Assembly (NCBI GenBank): GCA_023443285.1
Contig: JAEZVB010000050.1
Span: forward strand, 19,883-83,882
Source: Bacillota bacterium
Lineage (GTDB): Bacteria > Bacillota > Negativicutes > Sporomusales > Sporomusaceae
DNA length: 64,000 nucleotides
Direction: 5' to 3'
Below the pieces are notes generated by a model, which saw only the letters and a list, made by a program, of their open reading frames with translations, made no database searches and was not told where the DNA came from. The position numbers were made by a program, and so were the translations under genes. Below, one piece after another: positions 52,936 through 63,018 of this stretch (within the stretch, counting starts at the first letter, position 1; every line of letters begins with the position of its first letter).

Positions 52936-53869
52936 ACATATTGCCTTTTGTCAGACAGTAGCCGCAAACAAAGTCGCTTGCCTTCATCCGACGTTTAGAT
53001 TCAGGCTGCACTTCCAGTAACTCAATTGTTCCTTTACCGGTTTCAACAACAAGTCCCTCTTGGGTTAGCTGAACTACTTGACCTGGCTGAGAGCATGCTA
53101 CTGATTCGTTATATACTCTAGTTTGCCAGATCTTTAATGTTTTATTTCGGTATGTGCTGAAGGCTCCCGGCCATGGATTCAGCCCACGTACTAAATTATG
53201 GATAGCAGTTGCGGGCTGGTGCCAGTCTATGCGTTCGGTGTTACGGCAAAGTAGTCGCGCATAGGTAGCTTCTGCCTCATTTTGGGGCTCACGCATCGCA
53301 TTGCCAGCTGTTATTTGTTGCAAGGTTTCTGACAGCACTGTTACACCTAAGTCTTGTAATTTGTCATGAAGACTACCTGTGGTATCACTTGGCAAGATTG
53401 GTATTTCAGCTTTTGTGATCATATCCCCGGTATCCATGCCGACATCCATATACATTGTAGTTACGCCACTTACTGTTTCCCCATTGATAATAGCCCAGTG
53501 GATTGGAGCTGATCCGCGATATTTGGGTAAAAGCGAAGCATGCACGTTAATACAGCCATAAGGCGGTAAGTCTAATATCCTTTTGGGTAAAAACTGACCA
53601 AAGGCAATAACAATGATAACATCTGGTTGAAGGGCACAAATCTGGTTATAAAACTCTTCGGTTTTTATGCTGTCAGGCTGCATAATAGAAAGATTATAGT
53701 TTAAGGCCGCTTGCTTAACCGGCGAATAGGCCAGTTTCTGTCCGCGCCCCTTAGGACGATCAGGTTGAGTGACAACTGAGGCTACATGATAGTCCTCCCT
53801 AACCAGCATATCTAGGCAAGGTACAGCAAAATCCGGTGTTCCCATAAAAATCGTACGCAATTTCTTCAT
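52928..53869 (-). CDS. fmt: methionyl-tRNA formyltransferase
   Basis: This 313-residue enzyme formylates initiator Met-tRNA. It has FMGTPDFAVPCL, the folate-site HASLLPKYRGSAPIHWAI, GETVSGVTTMYMDVGMDTG, and a C-terminal OB domain (about 205-313) for tRNA. It lies 12 bases after def and 8 bases into DUF116. Confidence 0.95.
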   Translation of the reverse strand: MKKLRTIFMGTPDFAVPCLDMLVREDYHVASVVTQPDRPKGRGQKLAYSPVKQAALNYNLSIMQPDSIKTEEFYNQICALQPDVIIVIAFGQFLPKRILDLPPYGCINVHASLLPKYRGSAPIHWAIINGETVSGVTTMYMDVGMDTGDMITKAEIPILPSDTTGSLHDKLQDLGVTVLSETLQQITAGNAMREPQNEAEATYARLLCRNTERIDWHQPATAIHNLVRGLNPWPGAFSTYRNKTLKIWQTRVYNESVACSQPGQVVQLTQEGLVVETGKGTIELLEVQPESKRRMKASDFVCGYCLTKGNMFE

Positions 53870-53881
53870 CTATACTACCTC

Positions 53882-54334
53882 TTATCCCTTGTGCATGGTT
53901 TTCGCCAATTCAATAAATAAAATGCCATTGAGATGATCGATCTCATGCTGTAGCGCTCGCGCTAACAAACCTGATCCGTTAATTTGAATCTTTTTACCAG
54001 CTCTATTTAATGCTTCTACTGTTACGGTAGCATATCTTTCAACCTCACCATATATACCGGGAACACTTAAGCATCCTTCGCTGGCAACCTCGCAGCCTTC
54101 GCTAACTATAATTTTAGGATTAATAAGCTCGATAATACCTTCGCCAACATCAATGACAATAAGCTGTAGAGAAACACCAACCTGCGGTGCGGCTAACCCT
54201 ACGCCATCTGCAGCGTACATAGTTTCAGCCATATCATCAAGTAATTGTTTAATCTTGCGATCAATCTTTTCTACTGGCACAGCAATCTGTTTTAAAACTT
54301 TGTCTCCTGCTTTTTTTATTTCAATTACGGCCAT
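53882..54334 (-). CDS. def: peptide deformylase
   Basis: This 150-residue metalloenzyme removes the N-formyl group. The three motifs are GVGLAAPQVG, EGCLSVPG and HEIDHLNG, holding the metal ligands Cys and two His. It is coupled with fmt; priA lies 79 bases upstream. Confidence 0.95.
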   Translation of the reverse strand: MAVIEIKKAGDKVLKQIAVPVEKIDRKIKQLLDDMAETMYAADGVGLAAPQVGVSLQLIVIDVGEGIIELINPKIIVSEGCEVASEGCLSVPGIYGEVERYATVTVEALNRAGKKIQINGSGLLARALQHEIDHLNGILFIELAKTMHKG

Positions 54335-54413
54335 TGTGTCTTCCTCCTCACTTCTCAGGGCATCAAAAAAATTGTATCATAGATTAACTCATCATGAAAG
54401 CAGTTCATGTGGA

Positions 54414-56834
54414 TTATAGAACATTAACAGGATCAATATCAATAATGACATTTTCTTGATTCGCTATATTTCTAACGCTAAGTAGTTCGGTTATTGTGGG
54501 CAAATCTTTGGTTTTAATAAGAATATTGACCCGAAAGATATCTTTGACTTTATTTACGGAGGCAGGAAAGGGTCCGATAATGTCAGTGTCGTTCCTAGCG
54601 AAAGAGTGATTAAATTCTGCTGCTAATTGGTTGGCATGACGATGGGCAATGGTTTCATCACTAGCTTGTACCGTTATTTTTATCAAATTCGCATAGGGTG
54701 GATAACCCAACTGATGGCGAAAGGTTATCTCTTGTTGATAATAGCTTTGATAATTGTGCTCTGCCCCGGCAGTAATCGCGTAGTGCTCCGGATTATAGGT
54801 TTGCAGGACTACTCTGCCATTTTTGCTGCCACGTCCGGCTCGCCCGGCCGCTTGTGTTAGCAAGGCAAAGGTTTTTTCAGCTGCTCTAAAATCAGGTAAA
54901 TTAAGGGCTGTGTCGGCCGAAATTATACCAACTGCCGTAACATTAGGAATATCATGACCTTTAGCCACCATTTGTGTACCTAAGAGAATATCATAGATAC
55001 CATTTGCGAATGCAGAAAGAATATTTTCATGCGCCATTTTGCGTCGAGTAGTGTCTTGATCCATACGTGCAATTCTAGCCAGCGGAAATAAGTCTTTAAG
55101 AGCTTCTTCTACCTTCTGAGTGCCGGCACCAAAAAAACGGATGTAACGACTGCCGCATTCAGGACAAATGTCCGGCACAGCATGTTTTTCTTGACAATAG
55201 TGGCAATGCAGGACGCTGGTGGGAGCATGATAAACAAGCGAAATATCACAATGTTTGCAGGTTAGAACATGACCACACTCACGACACAAAACAAATGTCG
55301 AATAGCCGCGACGGTTAAGGAGAATAATAGCCTGTTCCTTTTTGGCAAGGGTTTCTGTTAGCAAGTTCTGTAGTGCAAGTGAGATAACGCTGCGGCGACC
55401 CTGAGCCAATTCTTGCCGCATGTCAACAATTGCAACGGTTGGCATCGGCATATCATCTATTCGTTTATTCATGAAAAGCAATCTATGTTTTCCTTGTAAT
55501 GCATGATAATAGGTCTCAATAGCTGGTGTTGCACTACCCAATACTACAGTAGCGCCGGCAAATCCAGCTCTTGCTAATGCTACTTCCCGTGCATGATAAC
55601 GGGGTGTTTCCTCCTGCTTATAGGTAAACTCATGTTCTTCATCAATAATAATTAACCCTAAATGACTAGCTGGCGCAAATAAAGCTGAGCGAGCACCAAT
55701 TACAATGCCAGCTTGCCCTGTCTGCAGTCGGCGCCAAGCATCATATCGTTCACCTACAGAAAGTTTACTATGCATCACTACAACATCTTCGCCAAAAGCC
55801 GCTCTAAAACGAGCAACGGTCTGGCTTGTTAAGGCGATTTCAGGTACCAAAACGATAGCTTGACGGCCAAGGCGGCGGGTTTCAGCTACAGCCTTGATAT
55901 AAACTTGTGTCTTCCCGCTGCCGGTAACACCGTGAATTAAAAAGGATGTGTGTACACCGGCCTGTATTGCCGGTGTAATCTGGTCAAGCGCCTGTATTTG
56001 TTCTGGCGTTAATGTCAGTTCGCCAGCTTGCTGCCGACCGCCGGCATAGCTGTTACGCAACACAGGTACATCGCGGCTCTTGATAAAACCTTGGTCAATA
56101 AGATTATTTACCGTGGCTGAAGAAATAGCAAGCTTGCGCAAATCGACTGATGTCAGTTCGTGCTTAGCTAATAACGCATTCAGCAAACGACGTTGGGCAG
56201 TTTTATTTTTAGGCAGCGTTTTTTCAATCTGAGCGGCAACTTCTCTCTTTACGGCTAAATCAAAAATTCTCATTGTGGCAGCCTTGCCACGTTTAGTAAC
56301 AGTATCAGTAGCTATAATTAGCTTGTGCTGTAAAAAGAATTTTATCATGCCCGCAATATCGGTTGATTTTTTCATGAGGTCACTTAATGTGACCGAGCCG
56401 TGCTCATAGATATACGTGAGTATAGTCCGGTATTCTTCAGGTTTGGTGCTTAGTATAGTTGCCGTATATTTCCCATCGAGTGTACTCGGTGCCTGATATT
56501 CTTTTTTAGTTTTAATACCTGACTGCCCCGGGATAAACAACCGCATTGCTTCCGCCAAAGAGCATAAGTAATAATTATGTAGCCAGTTGACCGTTTGGAG
56601 CATATTATTATCAAACCAAGGGTAATCATCTAAAACATCAATAATAGGCTTTAATCCCTCTGGATTCTCTGCTGCCAGACCAATAATAAAACCCTCTACC
56701 TTACGATTGCCGAATGGCACAAGAACACGCCAGCCTATCTCGGCAATTGATAAATGCTCGGGAATAATATAAGAAAAATGCTTATCAATATTTCGCGTAG
56801 GAATGTTAACAATTATTTGAGCAGTATTTGACAT
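54414..56834 (-). CDS. priA: primosomal protein N' (PriA helicase)
   Basis: This 806-residue replication-restart helicase has an N-terminal DNA-binding part (about 1-200), Walker A GVTGSGKTQVY, the DEEH box IIDEEHEFTY and a zinc region with CRECGHVLTCKHC and CHYCQEKHAVPDICPEC. ATG 56834 is chosen because AGGTG precedes it; the frame extends 7 codons upstream to 56855. Confidence 0.95.
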   Translation of the reverse strand: MSNTAQIIVNIPTRNIDKHFSYIIPEHLSIAEIGWRVLVPFGNRKVEGFIIGLAAENPEGLKPIIDVLDDYPWFDNNMLQTVNWLHNYYLCSLAEAMRLFIPGQSGIKTKKEYQAPSTLDGKYTATILSTKPEEYRTILTYIYEHGSVTLSDLMKKSTDIAGMIKFFLQHKLIIATDTVTKRGKAATMRIFDLAVKREVAAQIEKTLPKNKTAQRRLLNALLAKHELTSVDLRKLAISSATVNNLIDQGFIKSRDVPVLRNSYAGGRQQAGELTLTPEQIQALDQITPAIQAGVHTSFLIHGVTGSGKTQVYIKAVAETRRLGRQAIVLVPEIALTSQTVARFRAAFGEDVVVMHSKLSVGERYDAWRRLQTGQAGIVIGARSALFAPASHLGLIIIDEEHEFTYKQEETPRYHAREVALARAGFAGATVVLGSATPAIETYYHALQGKHRLLFMNKRIDDMPMPTVAIVDMRQELAQGRRSVISLALQNLLTETLAKKEQAIILLNRRGYSTFVLCRECGHVLTCKHCDISLVYHAPTSVLHCHYCQEKHAVPDICPECGSRYIRFFGAGTQKVEEALKDLFPLARIARMDQDTTRRKMAHENILSAFANGIYDILLGTQMVAKGHDIPNVTAVGIISADTALNLPDFRAAEKTFALLTQAAGRAGRGSKNGRVVLQTYNPEHYAITAGAEHNYQSYYQQEITFRHQLGYPPYANLIKITVQASDETIAHRHANQLAAEFNHSFARNDTDIIGPFPASVNKVKDIFRVNILIKTKDLPTITELLSVRNIANQENVIIDIDPVNVL

Positions 56835-57063
56835 TTTTTCACCTAATATATGCATTCATATTGAATAAAGAGAAGAGGACTTGTTCAGTCCCCTTTTTAA
56901 CTAAAGTATATATTCGCTTTTAGCTATCAAATACCTGCTACAGGTTTTTCATGGTAGCGAGCGGTCATTCCCAATCAAACCCGGTGTCCATTGGTAGTCG
57001 TTTAAAAAAACGTTTAATTCTTCTCTTTCTTATCGGGGTAAACCGTAACTTCACTAGCTTCTC

Positions 57064-57291
57064 CTAGCCTTGAATCGAGTAGCCGAGAGATTGTAATGTC
57101 TCTTCAATATATCCGCTCGAAGTTATCGATTCATCGTGATTTACCGAAACTTGTTTAGAAGTCATATCTACCTTAACAGAGGAAACACCATGCAGATGGG
57201 ACAGCGTATGTTCAATACGATCCCGGCAATGGTCGCCTTTAAGACCGCCAACACGGTAAACTGATTGTTTAGTATTATGGTAAGTAGCCAA
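57064..57291 (-). CDS. HMA-like (heavy-metal-associated) domain protein, degenerate site
   Basis: This 75-residue protein has the ferredoxin-like beta-alpha-beta fold of copper chaperones: strand VYRVGGL, helix CRDRIEHTLSHL, strand VSSVKVDM, strand QVSVNHD and helix YIEETLQSLGY. The usual metal motif GMxCxxC reads GLKGDHC, so the first Cys is replaced by Gly19 and only Cys22 remains. Metal binding may be altered or lost, with His21 possibly helping. AAGGAGG precedes the ATG. It stands alone between metK and priA. Confidence 0.78.
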   Translation of the reverse strand: MATYHNTKQSVYRVGGLKGDHCRDRIEHTLSHLHGVSSVKVDMTSKQVSVNHDESITSSGYIEETLQSLGYSIQG

Positions 57292-57369
57292 TGGAATACC
57301 TCCTTTTAACTGAATTAAATGTCCAGCAATATTAGTATTACCATTGGCAATTAATTAATTAGTTAAGCT

Positions 57370-58560
57370 TTATAAATTAGCCTCTTTGCGAAGAAATTCG
57401 GCTTTATCAGTGCGTTCCCACGGCAAATCTACGTCAGTACGACCAAAGTGGCCATAGGCGGCAGTTTGACGATAAATAGGACGCCTAAGGTCAAGTGACT
57501 TAATAATACCTGCAGGTCGTAAATCAAAATGTTTGTTGATGAGCTCAACAATTTTATCTTCTGCCATTTTACTAGTACCAAAAGTTTCTACCATGACAGA
57601 TACCGGGCGGGCAATACCGATAGCGTAGGCTAATTGAATTTCGCATTTGTCAGCAAGGCCTGCAGCAACAACATTTTTCGCAACGTAGCGAGCCGCATAA
57701 GCTGCTGAGCGGTCAACTTTTGTGGGATCTTTGCCTGAGAAAGCACCACCACCATGACGAGCCATGCCGCCATATGTATCAACTATTATTTTACGTCCGG
57801 TTAAGCCTGCGTCGCCTTGTGGGCCACCCACGACAAAGCGACCAGTTGGGTTAATATAGTATTTGGTCTTGGCATCCAATAGTTCTCCCGGTACTATTGG
57901 CGTTATTACTTTAGCAATAAGATCTTTTTCAATAGTCTCGCGGCTAACATCAGGGCTATGTTGGGTTGATACTACTATTGTGTCAACACGCACTGGTTTT
58001 CCGTCTTCGTATTCAACAGTGACCTGCGTTTTGCCGTCTGGACGCAAATAACTTAGTTCACCATTTTTGCGAACTTCGGATAATCGTCGTGCCATTTTAT
58101 GTGCTAACGCAATCGGTAGTGGCATAAATTCTGGGGTTTCATTAGTCGCATAGCCAAACATCATGCCTTGGTCACCTGCGCCAATAGCCTCGATAGCGTC
58201 CATATCACCTTGTTTCGCTTCAAGGGCTTTGTCAACACCTAAAGCAATGTCGACCGATTGTTCGTCAATAGACGTTAAAACGCCGCAGGTTTCGGCATCA
58301 AAACCATACTTTGCACGAGTATAACCAATATTCTTAATGGTCTCACGCACAATTTTGGGAATATCGACATAGCAATGAGTACTGATTTCACCCACTACGT
58401 GGACGATACCAGTGGTAACTAATGTCTCGCAGGCTACTCGCGCCTCAGGATCCTGAGCTATTATGGCGTCAAGCACACTGTCGGAAATTTGATCTGCAAT
58501 CTTATCAGGATGGCCTTCAGTTACAGACTCTGATGTAAACAGAACACGTTTCTTTGCCAT
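57370..58560 (-). CDS. metK: S-adenosylmethionine synthase
   Basis: This 396-residue enzyme makes SAM from methionine and ATP. Blocks include [31 protein letters not shown] (hexapeptide GAGDQG), [14 protein letters not shown] and the P-loop-like [25 protein letters not shown] precedes the ATG. A SAM-I riboswitch with terminator lies upstream, giving feedback control by its product. Confidence 0.96.
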   Translation of the reverse strand: MAKKRVLFTSESVTEGHPDKIADQISDSVLDAIIAQDPEARVACETLVTTGIVHVVGEISTHCYVDIPKIVRETIKNIGYTRAKYGFDAETCGVLTSIDEQSVDIALGVDKALEAKQGDMDAIEAIGAGDQGMMFGYATNETPEFMPLPIALAHKMARRLSEVRKNGELSYLRPDGKTQVTVEYEDGKPVRVDTIVVSTQHSPDVSRETIEKDLIAKVITPIVPGELLDAKTKYYINPTGRFVVGGPQGDAGLTGRKIIVDTYGGMARHGGGAFSGKDPTKVDRSAAYAARYVAKNVVAAGLADKCEIQLAYAIGIARPVSVMVETFGTSKMAEDKIVELINKHFDLRPAGIIKSLDLRRPIYRQTAAYGHFGRTDVDLPWERTDKAEFLRKEANL

Positions 58561-58584
58561 GAATACAATCCCTCCAAATTAATA

Positions 58585-58609
58585 ATAAAAAAACTCCCGC
58601 AAAGGGAGG
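58585..58609 (-). terminator. SAM-I riboswitch terminator
   Basis: On the minus strand CTCCC and GGGAG form the core stem, followed by seven or more T residues (A run at 58587-58593 on the plus strand). The stem arms can also pair with the aptamer's 3' side. Confidence 0.8.
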
Positions 58610-58618
58610 TGTGTTTTC

Positions 58619-58729
58619 CACTCCCATCTCGCGGTTTTCCGCCGGAATTGGCACCGTTTCCAACATAATTAGATATGCTAGATGGTTGCCGCGGTTTCAT
58701 CGGGCCAGTCCCTCCACCAACTCTTGATG
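58619..58729 (-). promoter_or_regulatory. SAM-I (S-box) riboswitch
   Basis: The minus strand carries the S-box hallmarks: ATCAAGAG, GGTGGAGGGACTGGCCC, GATGAAACC, GCGGCAACC, GGTGCCAATTCC and GAGATGGGAG. It precedes metK and its terminator. High SAM should end transcription before metK. Confidence 0.95.
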
Positions 58730-58757
58730 AGTATAGCTTATACAATTTTCACGTCAA
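58730..58757 (-). promoter_or_regulatory. predicted sigma-A promoter of metK
   Basis: On the minus strand TTGACG (58752-58757) and TATACT (58730-58735) are 16 bases apart, right before the SAM-I element. Confidence 0.75.
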
Positions 58758-58787
58758 AAAAGATTTTACCCTAAATATACAAATAAA

Positions 58788-59990
58788 TCAAGTAGCTTTT
58801 GTTTGTATTTTACTTATTTTATCTATAAGGATCTCAGCAATATGGTGTTTGCTAAGCTGTGGCAGTTCTTCGACATTACCATTTTTGTAAATAATTTTTA
58901 CTATATTGGTATCAATATTAAACCCTGCCCCTGGCAAAGTAACGTCATTGGCAACAATCATATCAAGATTTTTTCTGGTTAATTTTTCCTGGGCATGAGC
59001 CAGAAGGTCTTGGGTTTCCGCAGCAAAGCCAATTAGCAATTGCTGTTTTTTTCTTTGTCCTAGGTCAAGCAAGATATCCGGATTTTTAACCAGATTGATG
59101 GTTAGTTTTTCTCCAGACTTCTTTATTTTTTGTTCAGCTACCAATTCTGGTCGATAGTCAGCTACAGCTGCCGCTTTGATTACAACATTGACAGTGTCAA
59201 ATTCCGCAAGTACTGCAGCATGCATTTGCGCTGCAGTCTCTACCCTTTTTATGGTTACTCCGAATGGCTCAGGTAGATTTGATGGACCAGAAATAAGTAT
59301 TACATGGGCACCTCGTTTTGCTGCTACCTCAGCCAGAGCATACCCCATCTTACCGCTGGAACGATTACCAATGTATCTGACCGGATCAATGGGCTCACGA
59401 GTACCAGCGGCTGTAATAAGTATGCGTTGACCTTTTAAATCCTGGCAAGTATGTAAAAGGCCAATAACTTTATCCGCAATTAGTGCCGGTTCAGGCAAGC
59501 GACCTGGCCCTTCAACGCCACATGCCAGCATGCCAATCGCCGGTTCGATAATATGATACCCCAGTCCTGCTAATTTTTTTAAGTTTTGCTGCGTAACAGG
59601 ATTAAGATACATATTGGTATTCATTGCTGGAGCCAATACGATTGGTGCTTTGGTAGCCATAATAGTCGTAGTAAGAATATCATCAGCAATGCCATTGGAT
59701 ATTTTGCCAATAACATTAGCAGTAAGAGGTGCAACAAGAAAAACATCAGCCCAGTTGGCCAATGCAATATGTTGTATATTCCACGTTTTTGGTTCTTCCC
59801 ACATATTCGTTACTACCGGATTACCACTTAGCTCGCGAAAAGTTAACGGCGTAACAAATTCTGTAGCCGCTTTGGTCATAATAACCTGGATATTACAACC
59901 TGCTTTTTTTAAACGACTGACAACATCAACTGCCTTATATGCTGCTATACCACCACAAACTCCAATAACGATGTTTTTGCCTAAAGACAT
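58788..59990 (-). CDS. coaBC: CoaBC, phosphopantothenoylcysteine decarboxylase/synthase
   Basis: This 400-residue bifunctional enzyme of CoA synthesis has an N-terminal FMN-binding decarboxylase (about 1-180) with GVCGGIAAYKAVDVVS, the His-containing WNIQHIALANWAD and PAMNTNMY. The C-terminal synthetase (about 190-400) has GTREPIDPVRYIGNRSSGKMG and a later KNPD. It lies 8 bases after rpoZ. Confidence 0.95.
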   Translation of the reverse strand: MSLGKNIVIGVCGGIAAYKAVDVVSRLKKAGCNIQVIMTKAATEFVTPLTFRELSGNPVVTNMWEEPKTWNIQHIALANWADVFLVAPLTANVIGKISNGIADDILTTTIMATKAPIVLAPAMNTNMYLNPVTQQNLKKLAGLGYHIIEPAIGMLACGVEGPGRLPEPALIADKVIGLLHTCQDLKGQRILITAAGTREPIDPVRYIGNRSSGKMGYALAEVAAKRGAHVILISGPSNLPEPFGVTIKRVETAAQMHAAVLAEFDTVNVVIKAAAVADYRPELVAEQKIKKSGEKLTINLVKNPDILLDLGQRKKQQLLIGFAAETQDLLAHAQEKLTRKNLDMIVANDVTLPGAGFNIDTNIVKIIYKNGNVEELPQLSKHHIAEILIDKISKIQTKAT

Positions 59991-59998
59991 CAGAACTC

Positions 59999-60205
59999 CT
60001 ATTTAATACCTGTTTTAGTGCGCTCATAGGTAATTTCTCCTTGAGCAACTTCTTCAAGAGCAATTGTCACCGGTTTATTGGATTTGGATTCAGTAAGCGG
60101 CTGTTGTCCATCCATAATTTCACGCGCCCGTTTGGCGGCTAACACTACCAGAGTATATTTACTGTCAACCTTTTTTACTAAGGAATCTAATGATGGATTA
60201 ATCAT
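59999..60205 (-). CDS. rpoZ: RNA polymerase omega subunit
   Basis: This 68-residue subunit aids RNA polymerase assembly. NPSLDSLVKKVDSKYTLVVL followed by AAKRAREI is the family signature. The ATG has GGGGAAA nearby. It sits between gmk and coaBC in the order common in Bacillota. Confidence 0.94.
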   Translation of the reverse strand: MINPSLDSLVKKVDSKYTLVVLAAKRAREIMDGQQPLTESKSNKPVTIALEEVAQGEITYERTKTGIK

Positions 60206-60246
60206 GGCGTTTCCCCTTAATTATTATTTAATGGCATTGGAGCTAA

Positions 60247-60867
60247 TTACCCAACGCTACCAGTGCGATAAAGATTATCAATTAAAGCTGTATTGCGTAC
60301 TGTCCGCAATTTTTCTGCAGCAATAATTATTTCCATTTTCTGTACAGCTGCCGACACCTGATCATTTGTTACAATATAGTGATAATTATGTGCATGGGCT
60401 AACTCGCCACAGACACACTGCAAACGTTTTTTGATGACATCAAGGCTGTCAGTACCGCGCTTATGAATCCTATCAGCAAGTTCATCCAGCGAGGGTGGGA
60501 GGATATAGATATAAACACCTTCAGGGAATTTGCCCTTTACTTTCATAGCACCCTGTGTATCTATTTCTAGTACGACATCATAGCCTTTGTTTAGCTGCTC
60601 AAGTACATAGTGATGGGGTGTCCCATAAAAATTCCCATAGACTTCTGCCCATTCCAGAAGGTCATCATTTTCTATCATGGTTGTAAACTTATCTTTTGTA
60701 ACAAATAAATAATTTACTCCGTCCACTTCCCCAGCTCTGGGTTCGCGGGTTGTAGCTGATATAGAGTATTTCAAGCGAGGGTTGTTACTCAACAACTCAC
60801 GACAAATGGTGCCTTTACCAGCGCCCGAAGGACCGGAAACAACTATTAATATTCCCTTCTGCGTCAC
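60247..60867 (-). CDS. gmk: guanylate kinase
   Basis: This 206-residue kinase makes GDP from GMP. The P-loop is VVSGPSGAGKGTICREL, followed by SISATTREPRAGEVDGVNY and LEIDTQGAMKVK. GTG 60867 is chosen because GAGAGGAG lies 7 bases before it. The frame opens at TTG 60885, but that would place the ribosome site inside the gene. Confidence 0.94.
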   Translation of the reverse strand: MTQKGILIVVSGPSGAGKGTICRELLSNNPRLKYSISATTREPRAGEVDGVNYLFVTKDKFTTMIENDDLLEWAEVYGNFYGTPHHYVLEQLNKGYDVVLEIDTQGAMKVKGKFPEGVYIYILPPSLDELADRIHKRGTDSLDVIKKRLQCVCGELAHAHNYHYIVTNDQVSAAVQKMEIIIAAEKLRTVRNTALIDNLYRTGSVG

Positions 60868-60887
60868 AGGCTGTCTCCTCTCCAAGC

Positions 60888-61154
60888 TTATTCAGCAGTA
60901 TCATCACTAGTATCTTTACTAGTTAAGCGGTGCGCTACTGTTTCAGGTTGTACTGCTGATAAAATGACATGGTCACTATCGGTAATGATTACCGCACGGG
61001 TTCGGCGTCCATATGTAGCATCAATAAGCATCCCCCGGTCGCGCGCTTCTTGAATAATACGCTTGATAGGTGCCGATTCAGGGCTGACAATGGAAATAAT
61101 CCGGTTAGCCGAAACAATATTACCAAAACCAATATTAATTAATTTTATATCCAT
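60888..61154 (-). CDS. remA: RemA-family extracellular matrix regulator (DUF370)
   Basis: This 88-residue DNA-binding protein is the homologue of Bacillus RemA, an activator of matrix and osmoprotection genes that forms ring oligomers. Blocks are [18 protein letters not shown] and [20 protein letters not shown]. It lies between yicC and gmk. Targets here are unknown. AGGAGG precedes the ATG. Confidence 0.92.
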   Translation of the reverse strand: MDIKLINIGFGNIVSANRIISIVSPESAPIKRIIQEARDRGMLIDATYGRRTRAVIITDSDHVILSAVQPETVAHRLTSKDTSDDTAE

Positions 61155-61203
61155 TATAACTCCTCCTATAATTCATAGGTTACTTAGATGGAATGCTTCT
61201 GTA

Positions 61204-62088
61204 TTACTCTATGTTTTGGATTTGCTCTCTGACCTTCTCAATTTCACTTTTAATTTCAACAACAATATTAGCAATGGTAGAATCGTTTGCTTTGGAAGCA
61301 ATAGTATTGGTTTCTCGGTTAATTTCTTGAATAATAAAATCCAGTTTGCGACCTACTGCATCAGGGGCTTTAATTGTTGAATAAAACTGCGTCAGATGAC
61401 TTTTGAGCCGAACAATTTCTTCAGTAAAATTAGTTCTGTCAGCAAATATGGCAGTTTCCTGAAGCAATCTAGTTTCATCGGGCTCGGCTCCTACGGCGGC
61501 TAATAAGTCTCTCATTCGCGATAACAATTTTTCCCGGTATTCAACAAGAATCTGCGGTGCCCTTTCTTCTACAGCTACAATATATGTCTGGAGCTTATCG
61601 ACCCGCGCTAATAGATCCTGCTCAATATTGGCACCTTCCGCTTCGCGCATTTTCATAAGATTGCCGATTGCCGCTTCAATAGCCACAAGCAGTTTAGGCC
61701 ATAATTGCTCTATATCTTCAGATACTTCTTCAACTTTGAGAACTTCCGGATATTTTGATAAATGGTATATATTGTCAGTAGCTGGCATTTTTAATAAGTC
61801 AGCTAATTCTCTCATTGCATTATGGTAAGCCATTGCCAATTCTTTGTCAACCCTTACTGCCTTTTTCTTTTCCCCATATTCGTCTACTGTAATAAACGCA
61901 TCTACTCGACCACGTAAGATGGTGTTAGATATGGTTCGACGAATTTTATCCTCCAGACTGCCCAGGGTTTTAGGCATCCGAATAACAATTTCATTGTAGC
62001 GGTGGTTTACGGCTTTAATTTCCACAACTATACGGTGATTTGAGTCAATATACTCTCCCCGGCCAAAACCGGTCATACTTTTGAGCAC
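61204..62088 (-). CDS. yicC: YicC/YloC-family endoribonuclease
   Basis: This 294-residue protein starts MLKSMTGFGRGE, the family signature, and ends with the conserved DUF1732 block RKLDFIIQEINRETNTIASK. YicC-type enzymes have been shown to be RNases acting on small RNAs and RNA ends. The middle part is coiled-coil-rich. It leads the yicC-remA-gmk-rpoZ-coaBC run. Confidence 0.92.
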   Translation of the reverse strand: MLKSMTGFGRGEYIDSNHRIVVEIKAVNHRYNEIVIRMPKTLGSLEDKIRRTISNTILRGRVDAFITVDEYGEKKKAVRVDKELAMAYHNAMRELADLLKMPATDNIYHLSKYPEVLKVEEVSEDIEQLWPKLLVAIEAAIGNLMKMREAEGANIEQDLLARVDKLQTYIVAVEERAPQILVEYREKLLSRMRDLLAAVGAEPDETRLLQETAIFADRTNFTEEIVRLKSHLTQFYSTIKAPDAVGRKLDFIIQEINRETNTIASKANDSTIANIVVEIKSEIEKVREQIQNIE

Positions 62089-62201
62089 GAACCTGCACCT
62101 TCCTTTGCGTATGTTATTATTAACGGCTGACGCGATTTTAACCGTAGTTTTTTTAATTTACTTCGCTTTGCTCATAATAAATCCCTTTTTCACCAAAAAA
62201 T

Positions 62202-62226
62202 ATAAATGGAGATCATCTCCATTTAT
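62202..62226 (-). terminator. terminator after the exported unknown protein
   Basis: ATAAATGGAGAT and ATCTCCATTTAT form a 12-base palindrome, followed on the minus strand by ATTTTTTGG. It lies about 8 bases after the stop codon. Confidence 0.8.
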
Positions 62227-62233
62227 GAATAAT

Positions 62234-62836
62234 TTATTTGAAATTAGATAATTCAAAGTAAAACCGGCGCTCTTGCTTGTCTTTGGTAGTTACCGACAGC
62301 GTAATGGGTTTGCCCATTACTATGTCTCGCTCATGGAAGTAGAAGTAGAACTGAGCGGTAAAGCGCGGCTCGGTTGACGCTCCAGATATTCTCACGGGTG
62401 GATTGGTTACCGCATGATAGGGCTTAACGATTTTTTTATCCTGTTTAATGATAACCTGCGCCTTATCACTGAAGTTGTCATCTTTTCCATTGACAATTAT
62501 GCTAAAAACCATACAACCAGCATAGTCTGCCAAAATTTTTTCGCTGTTAGCAAGTTCGACAGGCTGCTTGTTCCTTGATTTATCACGGGCGTCGTGTGCT
62601 AAGAGTAAAAAGGGTGTATACAAATACGCTCTTTCTGTCGTTTCATTTATGATTGCAGCTTGTTCTTCATATACCAGCCAGGGATGAAGAAAATCGGTAA
62701 GAGGCTGTTGGCTACGTTTTGTACCATATTGTTGCGCTTCTATAATAACATCTTTGTTTATCAAGGCAATTGCATTAGCAGATAGCGACACAGAAAATAA
62801 GATGACTACGCTGAGAATACCAGTAACAAGCTTCAC
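62234..62836 (-). CDS. exported protein of unknown function
   Basis: This 200-residue protein starts at GTG 62836, supported by GGAGGTG 5 bases before it; the open frame goes on to 62914. A signal peptide covers about residues 1-23 (ILSVVILFSVSLSANAIA). The rest is beta-rich with many Lys, Asp and Tyr; the end TLSVTTKDKQERRFYFELS looks like an immunoglobulin-like strand pair. No family is recognised and there is no lipobox Cys. It has its own terminator. Confidence 0.65.
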   Translation of the reverse strand: MKLVTGILSVVILFSVSLSANAIALINKDVIIEAQQYGTKRSQQPLTDFLHPWLVYEEQAAIINETTERAYLYTPFLLLAHDARDKSRNKQPVELANSEKILADYAGCMVFSIIVNGKDDNFSDKAQVIIKQDKKIVKPYHAVTNPPVRISGASTEPRFTAQFYFYFHERDIVMGKPITLSVTTKDKQERRFYFELSNFK

Positions 62837-63018
62837 CGCTACACCTCCGTTGATAATGTCTTGCCGTATAGATATTATACTTCGGAACAGAAAATTCCTT
62901 TTTTTCTGAATCATTAATTAAAGAAAACACGACTTGCACCGAGCTTTAGCGAAGGCAAAAGTCGATGTTGCCCTTATCCTGCTTTAAGATAGTTATCCTT
63001 TTTATTATAAGAAAACTA

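Noticed and set aside
56856..57063. Weak hairpins (GGACT/AGTCC near 56876 and an AT-rich repeat near 57000)
   Set aside because: Stems are short and T tracts poorly placed; not convincing as terminators or small RNAs.
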